From Foetidibacter luteolus (GTDB lineage: Bacteria; Bacteroidota; Bacteroidia; Chitinophagales; Chitinophagaceae): a stretch of DNA of 64,000 nucleotides. The stretch is from the NCBI RefSeq assembly GCF_009650435.1, contig NZ_VVIP01000058.1, positions 62,001-126,000 on the forward strand. The letters run 5' to 3'. Under the pieces are notes generated by a model. That model did no database searches, was not told the origin of the DNA, and saw only the letters and a program-made list of their open reading frames with translations. Positions 53,132 through 62,018 of this stretch are shown in pieces (the stretch's first letter is position 1; each line of letters begins with the position of its first letter). The translations under genes and the position numbers were made by a program.

Positions 53132-53499
53132 CAACCACCCGCCTTTGCCACGAAGTGCCAGAGACTTGAAAGAAGCAACGTTTTACCTGTGTTTAAAATT
53201 GATGTGATAAAAAATACTTACGATGATAACACGGGCAACCTTTCCAGCTAAAAGTTTCTGGCGCCGCAGGCGGCAGAAACATACATCTCGCAAAACAGCC
53301 ACCCGTCTCTGCCACGCAGTGCCAGAGACTTGAAAGCAGCAGCGTTTTACCTGTGTTTAAAATTGATGTGATAAAAAATACTTACGATGATAACACAGGC
53401 AACCTTCCCAGCTAAAAGTTTCTGGCGCCGCAGGCGGCAGAAACATGCATCCTGTAAAGCAGCCACCCGTCTCTGCCACGCAGTACCAGAGACTTGAAA
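53132..53499. repeat. 164-bp tandem repeat, 2.2 units
   Basis: Units start at 53132, 53296 and (partial) 53460, exactly 164 bases apart. Each unit has CCACCCG, GTGCCAGAGACTTGAAAG, an arm pair CCTGTGTT / AACACAGG enclosing about 30 AT-rich bases, and the family C hairpin (53254-53280, 53418-53444). Confidence 0.85.
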
Positions 53500-53526
53500 T
53501 GCCACAAGCGGCAGGAACAAATATAT

Positions 53527-53594
53527 CCGGGGCTGAAAAGTTGCACAGCGAACAGAACGATTAACGTAGTGCGACGCAACAGGCGATGCCATGG
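53527..53594 (-). repeat. Family A dispersed repeat, copy A13
   Basis: Reverse copy: GGGGCTGAAAAGTTGCACAG, GCGAACAGAACGATTAACG, GTGCGACGCAACAGGCGATG. Near-exact inverse of A12. Confidence 0.8.
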
Positions 53595-53632
53595 AAATAT
53601 GTCGCCGGACACCAAATAATGCTGAAGCCTGA

Positions 53633-54103
53633 TTACAGATTCATTTTTTTGAGCATGCCAATGACGACCTTATCAATGGGTAACGACATGGTTTCTTCTG
53701 AAAGGCTCCCCCACTCTACCCAACGGAAGACTTCGCTTTCGCCGTTGGGGTCGGCAATTTGGTGAGGGGCAAAATCAAACAGTTCTGTTTTGGTTTCTAA
53801 AGGTATGGGCTCGCTGGTGTGGGCGAAGTAGTAAATAGAAATAATCTGGTCAACCTTATTGAAGGCTGATATCTGAAAAAAATCTGTGGTATAAATATGC
53901 TCTCCTATGGAAACATCAAGGTTGGTTTCTTCTTTAAATTCACGTTTAAGACAGTCACGGGTGCCTTCGCCAAACTCAAGCCCGCCACCGGGCAGCTTGG
54001 TAAAATATTCTCCACGAATAAACTCGTCGCTAACCAGTAAACGCTTGTTGCTGTCAAGTAAAATTCCGTAAACCCTTACAGTAAATTTTGGAGGCATGGG
54101 CAT
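53633..54103 (-). CDS. Nudix hydrolase
   Basis: 156 aa from ATG 54103 (ATG 54097 also possible; TTG 54121 is unlikely). The Nudix box GGLEFGEGTRDCLKREFKEET (40-60) fits G-x5-E-x7-R-E-x2-E-E, except that the final Gly is N61. These enzymes cleave nucleoside diphosphates linked to another group. Substrate unknown. 27 bases downstream of a CorA-type transporter gene, probably one operon. Confidence 0.88.
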   Translation of the reverse strand: MPMPPKFTVRVYGILLDSNKRLLVSDEFIRGEYFTKLPGGGLEFGEGTRDCLKREFKEETNLDVSIGEHIYTTDFFQISAFNKVDQIISIYYFAHTSEPIPLETKTELFDFAPHQIADPNGESEVFRWVEWGSLSEETMSLPIDKVVIGMLKKMNL

Positions 54104-54130
54104 GTGTTTCTGTGGATGCAAAAGTAATGG

Positions 54131-55069
54131 TTAAAACCACTTTCGCTTCATAAAGTACCAGCTTATAACAATGGAAATACCCAGCGACAGGATGATGGGT
54201 ATATAAAACGCATGGGTGGAATTGGCGTAAGGTATGGGCACGTTCATACCATAAATACTGCTAACCAGCGCCGGCAAAGACAGGATAATGGTAATGGACG
54301 TTAACCGTTTTAAAACATGGTTGAGATTATTGCTGATGATGCTGGCAAAAGCATCCAGCGTGCTGCTTAGGATATTGGTGTAAATATTGGCCATTTCAAG
54401 GCCCTGGCTGGTATCAATGATAAGGTCGTTTAAAAACTCACGCTCATCTTCGTTTAAACCGAGGAAGTTGGTACGCTCCAGCTTCATCATCATCATTTCA
54501 TTAGTGCGCAGGGCGGTAACAAAATACACCAGGCTTTTTTGTATGCGCATCAGCTTCAGCAGGTCATCGTTGCTGTTACTGTCGTAAAGGCTTTGTTCGT
54601 ATTGGTTTCTTTTGTGGTTAATTTCCTTCAGGTATTCCATGAAGTTCTGCACTATCTTCTCAAAAATTTTCAGCACCATCATGTTGCGCTTATCGGGATG
54701 GCGTTTTTGAAAAGTACTGAGGAATTTTTTGATAGCGCCATTGTCAAAGGAATTAACGGTGACAATCTGGTTGTGCGTTAAAATAATGCAAATGGGGATG
54801 GTAATGTAATAGGCATCACTATCGTTAAAAGAATTATTTTCTGTTGGTGTTTTGATAACAATGAAGCGAACATTGTCATCCAGTTCGTAACGGGGCCGCT
54901 CATCTATATCCAGTGAATCTCTCAGGAACTCAATAGGTATTTCCAACTGGCGGCTAAGCTCTACAAATTCTTCTTCTTTAAAAGGCGGAACCAGGTTTAC
55001 CCACACGCCATTTTCCGGCTTATCAATTTCTACCGTCTGGCTATTGATATTCTTGAAGTACTGAATCAT
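54131..55069 (-). CDS. CorA-family divalent-metal ion transporter
   Basis: 312 aa. Large N-terminal cytoplasmic domain, long helix (HKRNQYEQSLYDSNSNDDLLKLMRIQKSLVYF), and two C-terminal membrane helices. The CorA filter GMN is at 274-276 (SIYGMNVP). Carries magnesium or a similar metal. A Nudix gene follows. The short link between helices (YANSTHAFY) replaces the usual MPEL loop, a change seen in some diverged CorA members. Confidence 0.92.
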   Translation of the reverse strand: MIQYFKNINSQTVEIDKPENGVWVNLVPPFKEEEFVELSRQLEIPIEFLRDSLDIDERPRYELDDNVRFIVIKTPTENNSFNDSDAYYITIPICIILTHNQIVTVNSFDNGAIKKFLSTFQKRHPDKRNMMVLKIFEKIVQNFMEYLKEINHKRNQYEQSLYDSNSNDDLLKLMRIQKSLVYFVTALRTNEMMMMKLERTNFLGLNEDEREFLNDLIIDTSQGLEMANIYTNILSSTLDAFASIISNNLNHVLKRLTSITIILSLPALVSSIYGMNVPIPYANSTHAFYIPIILSLGISIVISWYFMKRKWF

Positions 55070-55183
55070 TTTTTTGGGGTAATGGGCGCAAAGTAAACTA
55101 AAATAACACGAAACCGCGGGTTAAAGAAAAGTGATGCACAAATACCAGCACATAAGCACATGCAACTATACAGCAGGACAGTT

Positions 55184-55963
55184 CTACAATTTAACATCCC
55201 CATGAAACACAAATTCTGCAGGCCCGCATAGCCATATATCGCTGAATTTTTCTTCTCCGTCTTTATTGAACTCCACCGCCAATGCGCCACCGGGCGTTTG
55301 TACATCCACATGGTTAAACCCATTTTCATTATCCGCAAACACCAGGGCCGATGCTGTAACACCTGTACCACAGCTTAATGTTTCATCTTCAACCCCACGT
55401 TCGTAAGTACGCACAAATATTTTGTTCTCATCCTGTACCTCTACAAAATTTACGTTGATTCCCTCAGTTGCAAACCTGTTGTTATAACGTATGGCCTTTC
55501 CTTCTTTTACCACTTCAAACTTGCGGATTTCCTGAACCGGCTTAACGTAATGTGGCGAGCCCGTGTTAAGCACGAAGGAATCAAAGCTTTCTTCTATACC
55601 ATCTACATCTTTCATTTTAAGGTAAACCCAGCCATTCTCCTGTATGGTGGCTTCATGGTCTCCATCCACCGCTACAAAAAAATATTTGCTTTTATGAATG
55701 CCCACATGCCAGGCGAATTTAACCAGGCACCTTCCGCCGTTGCCGCACATGGTGCTTTCGCGGCCATCTGCATTGTAATATTCCATGGCAAAATCGTATC
55801 CGGGTTTGCTGTTGAGCAGCATTAAACCATCCGCGCCGATGCCAAAACGCCTGTCGCACAAATGCTTAACCTGGGCGGTAGTTAGTTTAATGCTTCCATC
55901 CCGGTTGTCTATGATAATAAAATCGTTTCCTGTACCCTGGTATTTGCTGAAATGTAGATTCAT
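55184..55963 (-). CDS. dapF: Diaminopimelate epimerase
   Basis: 259 aa from ATG 55963; the frame continues to 56050 but that extension (MLVNGPESSL) is not family-like. Interconverts LL- and meso-diaminopimelate for lysine and cell wall. Active cysteines C73 (MCGNGGRC) and C198 (SCGTG). Opening KYQGTGNDFIIIDN and GADGLMLL fit. No other lysine gene near. Upstream lies a four-helix bundle gene 90 bases away. Confidence 0.96.
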   Translation of the reverse strand: MNLHFSKYQGTGNDFIIIDNRDGSIKLTTAQVKHLCDRRFGIGADGLMLLNSKPGYDFAMEYYNADGRESTMCGNGGRCLVKFAWHVGIHKSKYFFVAVDGDHEATIQENGWVYLKMKDVDGIEESFDSFVLNTGSPHYVKPVQEIRKFEVVKEGKAIRYNNRFATEGINVNFVEVQDENKIFVRTYERGVEDETLSCGTGVTASALVFADNENGFNHVDVQTPGGALAVEFNKDGEEKFSDIWLCGPAEFVFHGDVKL

Positions 55964-56052
55964 AATTTGGTAAGGGGGGAGTGGTAAATAGCAAGTGGGA
56001 TAAAGCATCAGCGCATTTGATAATGAACTTTCAGGCCCGTTTACCAACACCT

Positions 56053-56424
56053 TTATTGACTTTTAGAGTTATTTAAATTGTCTATCATTTTTGATAACAT
56101 CCTGAATACTGATTCAAGATACCTTTCCAACTTCACAATTTGATTGGTTGTAAGATATTCCAGAACTAAAGCTATTTCGATTTGCGTATCAATTTCTACG
56201 CTGGAACTTCTTGAAATCTCGTAAAATCTCATCTTCTCCTGTTTTGATATCCTTGATGCTCCTTCCGCAATGTTACTGCAAACAGAAACAACAGCTCTTC
56301 TTAATTGCGATACTAATACAAAACGTTCATCCGGTGGAAATTTTTTAGTTACTTCATACACTTCTTTTACAAGATTCATAGAAATTTTATACACATCCAG
56401 TTTTTTGTGCGACAAGTTTAACAT
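56053..56424 (-). CDS. Four-helix bundle protein (S23/IVP type)
   Basis: 123 aa. Pattern HKKLDVYKISMNLVKEVYEVTKKFPPDERFVLVSQLRRAVVSVCSNIAEGASRISKQEKMRFYEISRSSSVEIDTQIEIALVL as blocks: LDVYKISM, PPDERFVLVSQLRRA, SNIAEGASR and the E-I-x-T/Q helix. This family was first found in 23S rRNA intervening sequences but also occurs freestanding, as here. It forms pentamers; its role is unknown. ATG at 56424. Confidence 0.88.
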   Translation of the reverse strand: MLNLSHKKLDVYKISMNLVKEVYEVTKKFPPDERFVLVSQLRRAVVSVCSNIAEGASRISKQEKMRFYEISRSSSVEIDTQIEIALVLEYLTTNQIVKLERYLESVFRMLSKMIDNLNNSKSQ

Positions 56425-56550
56425 GGGTAACAGATTTTACGATTTTGTGCGCAAAGTTAATATGTAAATGCATTAGCCAAATTGACTAATCAGCTTCTCC
56501 TCATACCCCACTCACCATTTACTACTACCCACTAGCCACTTACTATTTCC

Positions 56551-57429
56551 CTATCCCAAGGAAGCAATTATCCCTAACGCCTTTTCTATTAACCCCTCCA
56601 CTGCTTTGGCGCCGTCTTTGGAAAACTGTTTGGTTACCCGGTTGGCCACTATTGCATTCAGACTAAGGCATTGGTGCCCCAGCAGGCGCCCAAGGCCATA
56701 AATAGCGCTGGTTTCCATTTCAAAATTACTGATGCGGTGCTGGCCGTAGCTAAACTGCGTAAGCCTATCTACCAATGCCGGGCTGGATAGCCCCAACCGC
56801 AATACCCTTCCCTGTGGGCCATAAAAACCAGGACAGGTAACCGTAATGCCATGGTGAAAGCCATCCACAAAATGTTTTAACAAAGAAGGGCCGGCAGAGC
56901 TGATATAGGGTTGTGAGAATATAGCATCCAGTTGGGTATGCGCCACAAATTGCTGCAAGAGTGTTTTTTCTTCATCATTGTTTTCCAGCCTGTAATAGCT
57001 CAACAGGTTATCAATACCAAGCCCATGCGTGCCTGCCACAAAGCCATCCACAGGTATATCCGCCTGTAAAGAGCCGCTGGTACCAATTCGTAAGATACTA
57101 AGCGAAGTAAGCTGTGGCTTAACGGTGCGGCTGGAAAAGTCTATGTTAACCAGGGCATCCAGTTCGTTCAATACAATATCAATATTATCAGGCCCTATAC
57201 CCGTTGATACAACCGATACCCTTTTGCCGCCTATATAACCTGTATGTGTAATAAACTCCCGGTGTTGCCGTTCTGTTTCAACAATATCAAAGTGTTTGCT
57301 TACTTCTTTCACACGGCCTGGGTCGCCAACGGTGATGATGGTAGATGCCAGTTCATCGGGCCTCACATCCAGGTGATAGATGGCGCCACGGTTGTTGATG
57401 ATTAATTCGCTTTCGGGTATGACGTTCAT
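56551..57429 (-). CDS. Nucleoside phosphorylase (uridine-phosphorylase-like)
   Basis: 292 aa. Cleaves nucleosides with phosphate to base and pentose-1-phosphate. Seen: VGDPGRVKEVSKHF (phosphate loop, about 35-48), STGIGPDNIDIVLNEL (about 75-90), RIGTSGSLQADIPVDGFV and the nucleoside-binding SNFEMETSAIYGLGRLLGH near 234-252. Larger than E. coli Udp (253 aa). It lacks a clear pyrimidine or purine specificity mark. ATG at 57429. tRNA-Cys is divergent from its start. Confidence 0.9.
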   Translation of the reverse strand: MNVIPESELIINNRGAIYHLDVRPDELASTIITVGDPGRVKEVSKHFDIVETERQHREFITHTGYIGGKRVSVVSTGIGPDNIDIVLNELDALVNIDFSSRTVKPQLTSLSILRIGTSGSLQADIPVDGFVAGTHGLGIDNLLSYYRLENNDEEKTLLQQFVAHTQLDAIFSQPYISSAGPSLLKHFVDGFHHGITVTCPGFYGPQGRVLRLGLSSPALVDRLTQFSYGQHRISNFEMETSAIYGLGRLLGHQCLSLNAIVANRVTKQFSKDGAKAVEGLIEKALGIIASLG

Positions 57430-57524
57430 TATTAAAAAGTTAAGGCGTAAATTTCGTATAATTTGAATAAGAATTTTGTATTTAACCGGTTTCCTTTATT
57501 TTCGCAGCCGGTTTTAAAAATAAT

Positions 57525-57595
57525 GGTTCCGTGGCCGAGTGGCTAGGCAGAGGTCTGCAAAACCTTTTACAGCAGTTCGAATCTGCTCGGAACCT
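57525..57595 (+). tRNA. tRNA-Cys(GCA)
   Basis: 71 nt. Acceptor arms GGTTCCG / CGGAACC, anticodon loop CTGCAAA with GCA at 57557-57559, T arm GTTCGAATC and short variable loop. Discriminator T57595. CCA is not encoded (followed by CAT). Confidence 0.93.
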
Positions 57596-57603
57596 CATAT
57601 CAG

Positions 57604-57637
57604 GGAATCGTCGGTTGACGGTTCCTTTTTTATTTTA
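57604..57637 (+). terminator. Terminator after tRNA-Cys
   Basis: Stem GGAATCGTC / GACGGTTCC with loop GGTT, then TTTTTATTTT. Confidence 0.8.
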
Positions 57638-57639
57638 CC

Positions 57640-58132
57640 GGATTTATCGGTTACAGTAAGAAACTGATTTTCATTTCTGCAATAGTTATTCATAAATCCC
57701 GTTTTTATCATTGCGACAAGTTATCAGGTTTTCCTCAACCAATTCAAAATTGACTGGTATGCAAGGGAAAACATTGCATCGCATATAGCCTGGTTGTTTC
57801 AGGCCAAGAGCAAACGGTAACAGCGATATTCACAGTCAATATTGCTACTCTCATAAACAAAAAACTTTGCTAGATACGGAAAACGGCAATCCAGCACTAC
57901 TGAACAACTCGATAAAGTTCCAAATGCAATTGGTGTATCGTATTGGTAATGCTTTACAGGCAGCAGGTGACAGCAGCGCCTGTTTTACACGACGCGGTTT
58001 ATCAAAATTCCGTTTTATTGAGAAATAAAATAACTGGTGCATGGATAATCTCATCATCTGCATAGACAATTCTATGAACCGTGCAGTACAGGAGAGAATA
58101 CAGCTAATTTCAGCTATCAAATAACAGCCGGG
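57640..58132. other. Gene-free stretch before the GH35 gene
   Basis: About 490 bases. AT-rich and poorly structured; no repeat family member and no convincing gene (an 89-codon minus frame shows no family features). Probably the promoter region of the GH35 gene. Confidence 0.5.
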
Positions 58133-60544
58133 ATGAAAGCCTTACCTATCTTGCTCAGTATTTTTTTCGCATTCAGCTCCACAGCGCAACAGGTTTATTA
58201 TATTGATATTACAAAAACGCCGGAACAGGCGCCACCGGTAACCCTGGACCTGGGGGGCAGCAAGCCGACCGGGGAAAGCATTACCGTGAACAATGAATAT
58301 ATACTTGCTAACGGCAAACCTTTTTTTCCTGTAATGGGGGAATTTCATTTTTCCCGGTATCCCAATGAGTACTGGGAAGAGTCTATACTTAAAATAAAAG
58401 CGGGTGGTATCAACATCCTGGCTACTTATGTGTTCTGGAATTTGCATGAACCTATTGAAAACCTTTTTAACTGGACCGGAGATTACGACCTTAAAAAATT
58501 CATATCGCTGTGCGCAAAACACCACATGCAGGTTATTGTGCGCATTGGCCCTTACGGTCATGGCGAAATAAGAAATGGCGCCATGCCTGACTGGCTCTAC
58601 GGAAGGCCAATAGATATACGTACCGATGACCCGGCCTACTTAACACTTGTAAAAAAGTATTACAGCGAAATTGCCGTACAACTGAAAGGATTTTTATATA
58701 AGGATGGTGGTAATATCATAGGCATTCAGTTAGAAAACGAATACCAGCATGCCGGCTCTACCTGGTGGCTGACCTATCCCAACTCACCCAGTAATTATAC
58801 TTTTCCGTTTAGCCAGCAGGAACTGACAAAAGACAATACCTGGAACCTGGAAAAAAGAGAAACATACAAGGCAAGCGGCGACCAGCACATGCGTACATTA
58901 AAACAAATAGCCAAAGAAGCCGGACTTGACGTACCGCTGTACACTGCAACAGGATGGGGCTATGCGGCAATTGTTGACAAGGGCAGCCTGCCGGTATCTG
59001 CAGCTTATGCCTACCCATCGTGGGGCAACCAGGAGCCATCGCCTTTTTACCTTTTTAAAGACCTGAAAAGATCACCAGATTACCAGCCTGTACGTTACGA
59101 CCCCCAATTATACCCAAGCATTTCAGCCGAAATAGGCGGGGGCATTATGATCACCAACAGCAAACGGCCATTAGTGCCAGCCAACAGTATTACGCCACTT
59201 ATGATCAGGAATATCGGCAGCGGCAGCAATGGTATCGGTTATTACATGTACCACGGCGGCTCCACACCTGTGCTGAACGGTCAATTCATGAGCGAAGAAG
59301 CCGGTGAACTGCCGAAAATCAGTTACGATTTCCAGGCGCCTGTGGGCGAGTTTGGCCAGGTGCGCAGTGCTTATAACGAATTAATACCGCTTCACCTGTT
59401 CCTCAATAAGTATGGCAGCCAACTGGCCCCTATGAAGACATACCTTCCGGAAACAAACCCGGTTAACCCAACTGACGCAAGGCGGCTGCGTTATGCTGTA
59501 CGTTCCGATGGAAACACGGGGTTTGTATTTATGCATAACTACCAGGACCATGTAGCTAACTCCGATTTACATAACCTGCAGTTGTCTGTTAAAACCAAAA
59601 GCGGAATCATCCGCATACCTTCAACAGGCAGCTTTACGCTCAAAAAAGAAAGCTATGCCATTCTTCCATTTAATTTACAGGCAGGCGGTACAACTATACA
59701 ATACGCCACAGTACAGCCGCTCACAACATTCAAAAACGCCGGCAGGGGTTACCATGTTTTTGTTTCTATTAACGGCTTCAGGCCTGAACTTTTGCTACAA
59801 TCCAGTCACCGCATCAGCGCTCTCAGTAATTGCAGTACCAGCAAAGAAAAAAATGGTTTGCTGGTTAAAGGCAACGCAGATATTTTCAGCTTTCAGTTAG
59901 GTGAAGGGGATAGCAGCCAAACGTTCCTTGTCATTCCCCAGGCGCTTGCTAAAAAAACGTATGCATTGCCAAATGGCTTATTATTCAGCGGTGAAACGAT
60001 CCTTCCACTGGAAGACGGGTTTGAACTCATCTCACGTGGAAAAAATATTGACACCGTATTGTTTTACCCTGCAACTAATATTTCCATCCAGTCCCCTAAC
60101 GTTACTGTTGGCCCTCTGCCTTCTTTTACAGAAAAGTCTTTCTCTGCTTACAGCGTTCAATTCAAACAAATATTGCCGCCTGTCAAGATTGAACAACCAC
60201 GTACAACAAGCGCTGTGGTAAGCTTCAATGAACACAGCTTTGACGGACTGAATGATATTTTCCTGCACATAGACTATAGAGGGGATAAGGCACAGGCTTT
60301 GTTAAACGGACATCTTGTGGCTGATCATTTTTATTATGGCGCGCCATGGGAAATAGGGTTAAAGCGCCTCAAAACAACCGCGCAACAACCCTTATTCCTG
60401 TTTTTTCACCCACTTTCCAAAACAGCCCCATGCATACCTTACATAAAGAAATACCTTCCTGATTTTGGAGATAAAAAAGACTATTTACAGGTTAATGCCA
60501 TCAGCGTGGTGGCGGAGTACAAATGCAAAGTGGAACTGCGATAA
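58133..60544 (+). CDS. GH35-type beta-galactosidase-like protein (secreted)
   Basis: 803 aa. Signal peptide about 1-18. Catalytic TIM barrel of the GH35 clan: GEFHFSRYPNEYWEESILKIKAGGINILATYVFWNLHEP (about 69-107), acid/base E203 (IQLENEYQ), nucleophile E333 (PSISAEIGGG). The C-terminal half (about 400-803) has beta domains (jelly-roll-like). It would cleave beta-galactosides in the periplasm or at the surface. A single gene with no sugar-uptake partner near. Confidence 0.9.
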   Translation: MKALPILLSIFFAFSSTAQQVYYIDITKTPEQAPPVTLDLGGSKPTGESITVNNEYILANGKPFFPVMGEFHFSRYPNEYWEESILKIKAGGINILATYVFWNLHEPIENLFNWTGDYDLKKFISLCAKHHMQVIVRIGPYGHGEIRNGAMPDWLYGRPIDIRTDDPAYLTLVKKYYSEIAVQLKGFLYKDGGNIIGIQLENEYQHAGSTWWLTYPNSPSNYTFPFSQQELTKDNTWNLEKRETYKASGDQHMRTLKQIAKEAGLDVPLYTATGWGYAAIVDKGSLPVSAAYAYPSWGNQEPSPFYLFKDLKRSPDYQPVRYDPQLYPSISAEIGGGIMITNSKRPLVPANSITPLMIRNIGSGSNGIGYYMYHGGSTPVLNGQFMSEEAGELPKISYDFQAPVGEFGQVRSAYNELIPLHLFLNKYGSQLAPMKTYLPETNPVNPTDARRLRYAVRSDGNTGFVFMHNYQDHVANSDLHNLQLSVKTKSGIIRIPSTGSFTLKKESYAILPFNLQAGGTTIQYATVQPLTTFKNAGRGYHVFVSINGFRPELLLQSSHRISALSNCSTSKEKNGLLVKGNADIFSFQLGEGDSSQTFLVIPQALAKKTYALPNGLLFSGETILPLEDGFELISRGKNIDTVLFYPATNISIQSPNVTVGPLPSFTEKSFSAYSVQFKQILPPVKIEQPRTTSAVVSFNEHSFDGLNDIFLHIDYRGDKAQALLNGHLVADHFYYGAPWEIGLKRLKTTAQQPLFLFFHPLSKTAPCIPYIKKYLPDFGDKKDYLQVNAISVVAEYKCKVELR

Positions 60545-60659
60545 ATTTTATAACAGCAAACGGCCAATCCGTACTTTGCCGGCTTTAACAAGATTAAACT
60601 TACATTCACAGTTTAAAAAAGCAACAGCCATTATTTGCCCGGCATACGCACTGCTATTA

Positions 60660-60708
60660 AGCTTCGTTGTGTCACTCACTTGTACGCCTTGTGCGCTATG
60701 CAACAGGC
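60660..60708 (+). repeat. Family A dispersed repeat, copy A14
   Basis: TTCGTTGTGTCACTCACTTG, then TACGCCTTGTGCGCTATGCA. Short copy like A5. Confidence 0.7.
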
Positions 60709-61015
60709 ACCTGCTATTATACTGCCGGTTTAAGCAATCAGCACCCGATAGTATTTATCACTATTGTCCTACTAAAGTGTTTAAACCATTGTCTATTAAT
60801 TTAGACCTCACCCCAACCCCTCTCCTTTGGAGAAAGGTCAGAGCCCGCTCTGGCAAATAGTTTCAACGGAATTGCTAAACTTTTCCCGGACAATAGTGAA
60901 TATTGATGAAAGAAAACAGGCCATGTAATAATGTACAGCTAACCGGTTAACTAATGCGTAGTGTATTGTTCCGGGAATAACCGTACAGCCATAAGCCGGG
61001 TAACGCGGTAAAGCT

Positions 61016-61130
61016 TCACTGGCTGCCGGATTGAAGCGGAAAGCCCGCAGCCACGAGGTACGAGTGGCGAGGACTTGCAGCGAAAAGCCGGGACTACAGC
61101 TTCATTGAAATACTTTAGCTGAAAGCCCCA
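61016..61130 (+). repeat. Family B structured repeat, copy B6
   Basis: CCGGATTGAAGCGGAAAGCC, then CGCAGCCACGAGGTACGAG, then GACTTGCAGCGAAAAGCCGG. The 3' half equals B2, and so does the tail GAAAGCCCC. Confidence 0.8.
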
Positions 61131-61194
61131 CATCATTTTTTACAGATAATTTGCGGGCATCGCATGCACTATAAGAAGAGCCGGCAAAGCGGCA

Positions 61195-62013
61195 TTAGCG
61201 GCAGTGCAAAAGCATCCATTCATAAACATTCAGGCCATTCTCTTTATAGTTTGGGTCGTAGGTTTTTGTCCAGGCATCATGCCCCGCATCCTGGAAAATT
61301 GTTTTGCGGGCAAGAGGCCCGGGTGGCTTAACAAAGGAATTGATATAGCTGATATAGTTATCGGTATATTCAACGGTTACAACAGGGTCTTCCCGGTTAT
61401 GTGTGGCCCATACCGGCAGGTTGGCGTTGGCTATGGCAACAGCTTTGGTACTGTCAGGCCGCGATGCACCACAAACAGGTACAACCGCTGCCAAAAGATT
61501 TGAGTATTTTGCGCTATTGCCCACACATTCCCATGTTATACCGCCACCCATACTGATGCCGGACAGGTAAACACGTTTCTTGTTAACCCGGTAATTAGCC
61601 AGGGCATAATCGATAATTGAATAAACTGTGCCGGGCCATGGCCAATGCATGAACTGCGGCGCAAGCACAATAAACTGGTAAGTGGTATCCTTAACCGCAA
61701 AGTACGCAGGAAACCTGCCGGTTGTTATTAACTTCATCGGGCCATTGCGCAGCAGCTTAGGTAACTCAGTGCCGCCATTACCCAATTCGCCCACACCATG
61801 CAGGAAAATTAAAAGTGGATATGCCTTTTCTCCCTGCTCGTAACCATCTGGCAGGTACTCATAAAAGCCATGGCAATTGGTATCTAAGGCTATGCTTTTG
61901 GCAGAAAGTTTTTGCCCAAAAACTGCAGCGTGGCCAACAAACAGCAAAACCGTAACTAAGGATAATACGATAAGTGGTTTTCTGCATGCAGAAGCAGGTG
62001 TTGCAATTTCCAT
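61195..62013 (-). CDS. Secreted alpha/beta hydrolase (esterase/peptidase family)
   Basis: 272 aa. Signal/anchor segment about 13-33. Alpha/beta hydrolase: oxyanion LHGVGELGNG (71-80), nucleophile S154 (SGISMGGG), D209 (EDPVV), H245 (AGHDAWT), a complete triad. Resembles the predicted-peptidase/PHB-depolymerase-like esterases of Bacteroidota. Substrate unknown. Its ATG is 5 bases after the stop of the TPR gene upstream, so the two form one operon. Confidence 0.85.
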   Translation of the reverse strand: MEIATPASACRKPLIVLSLVTVLLFVGHAAVFGQKLSAKSIALDTNCHGFYEYLPDGYEQGEKAYPLLIFLHGVGELGNGGTELPKLLRNGPMKLITTGRFPAYFAVKDTTYQFIVLAPQFMHWPWPGTVYSIIDYALANYRVNKKRVYLSGISMGGGITWECVGNSAKYSNLLAAVVPVCGASRPDSTKAVAIANANLPVWATHNREDPVVTVEYTDNYISYINSFVKPPGPLARKTIFQDAGHDAWTKTYDPNYKENGLNVYEWMLLHCR

Positions 62014-62018
62014 GGTAA

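Larger units (their letters stand above)
52899..53632. other. Gene-free repeat island
   Basis: Terminator at 52932, inverted family A copies at both ends (52981-53046 and 53527-53594), a hairpin GGTGCGTGGAGACACGCACC (53057-53076 area) and the 164-bp tandem repeat. Frames reading through are artefacts. Confidence 0.75.
60545..61194. other. Gene-free repeat stretch
   Basis: Family A copy A14, a CTCACCCCAACCCCTCTCC-TTTGGAGA hairpin-like word near 60808-60840, and family B copy B6. No gene found. Confidence 0.65.

Noticed and set aside
53132..53499. Tandem repeat considered as CRISPR
   Set aside because: The period is 164 bases with no short direct repeats and variable spacers; units are alike along their full length.
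57851..58120. 89-codon minus-strand frame before the GH35 gene
   Set aside because: No family features, cysteine-rich random-like translation, and it would end in the promoter region of the GH35 gene.
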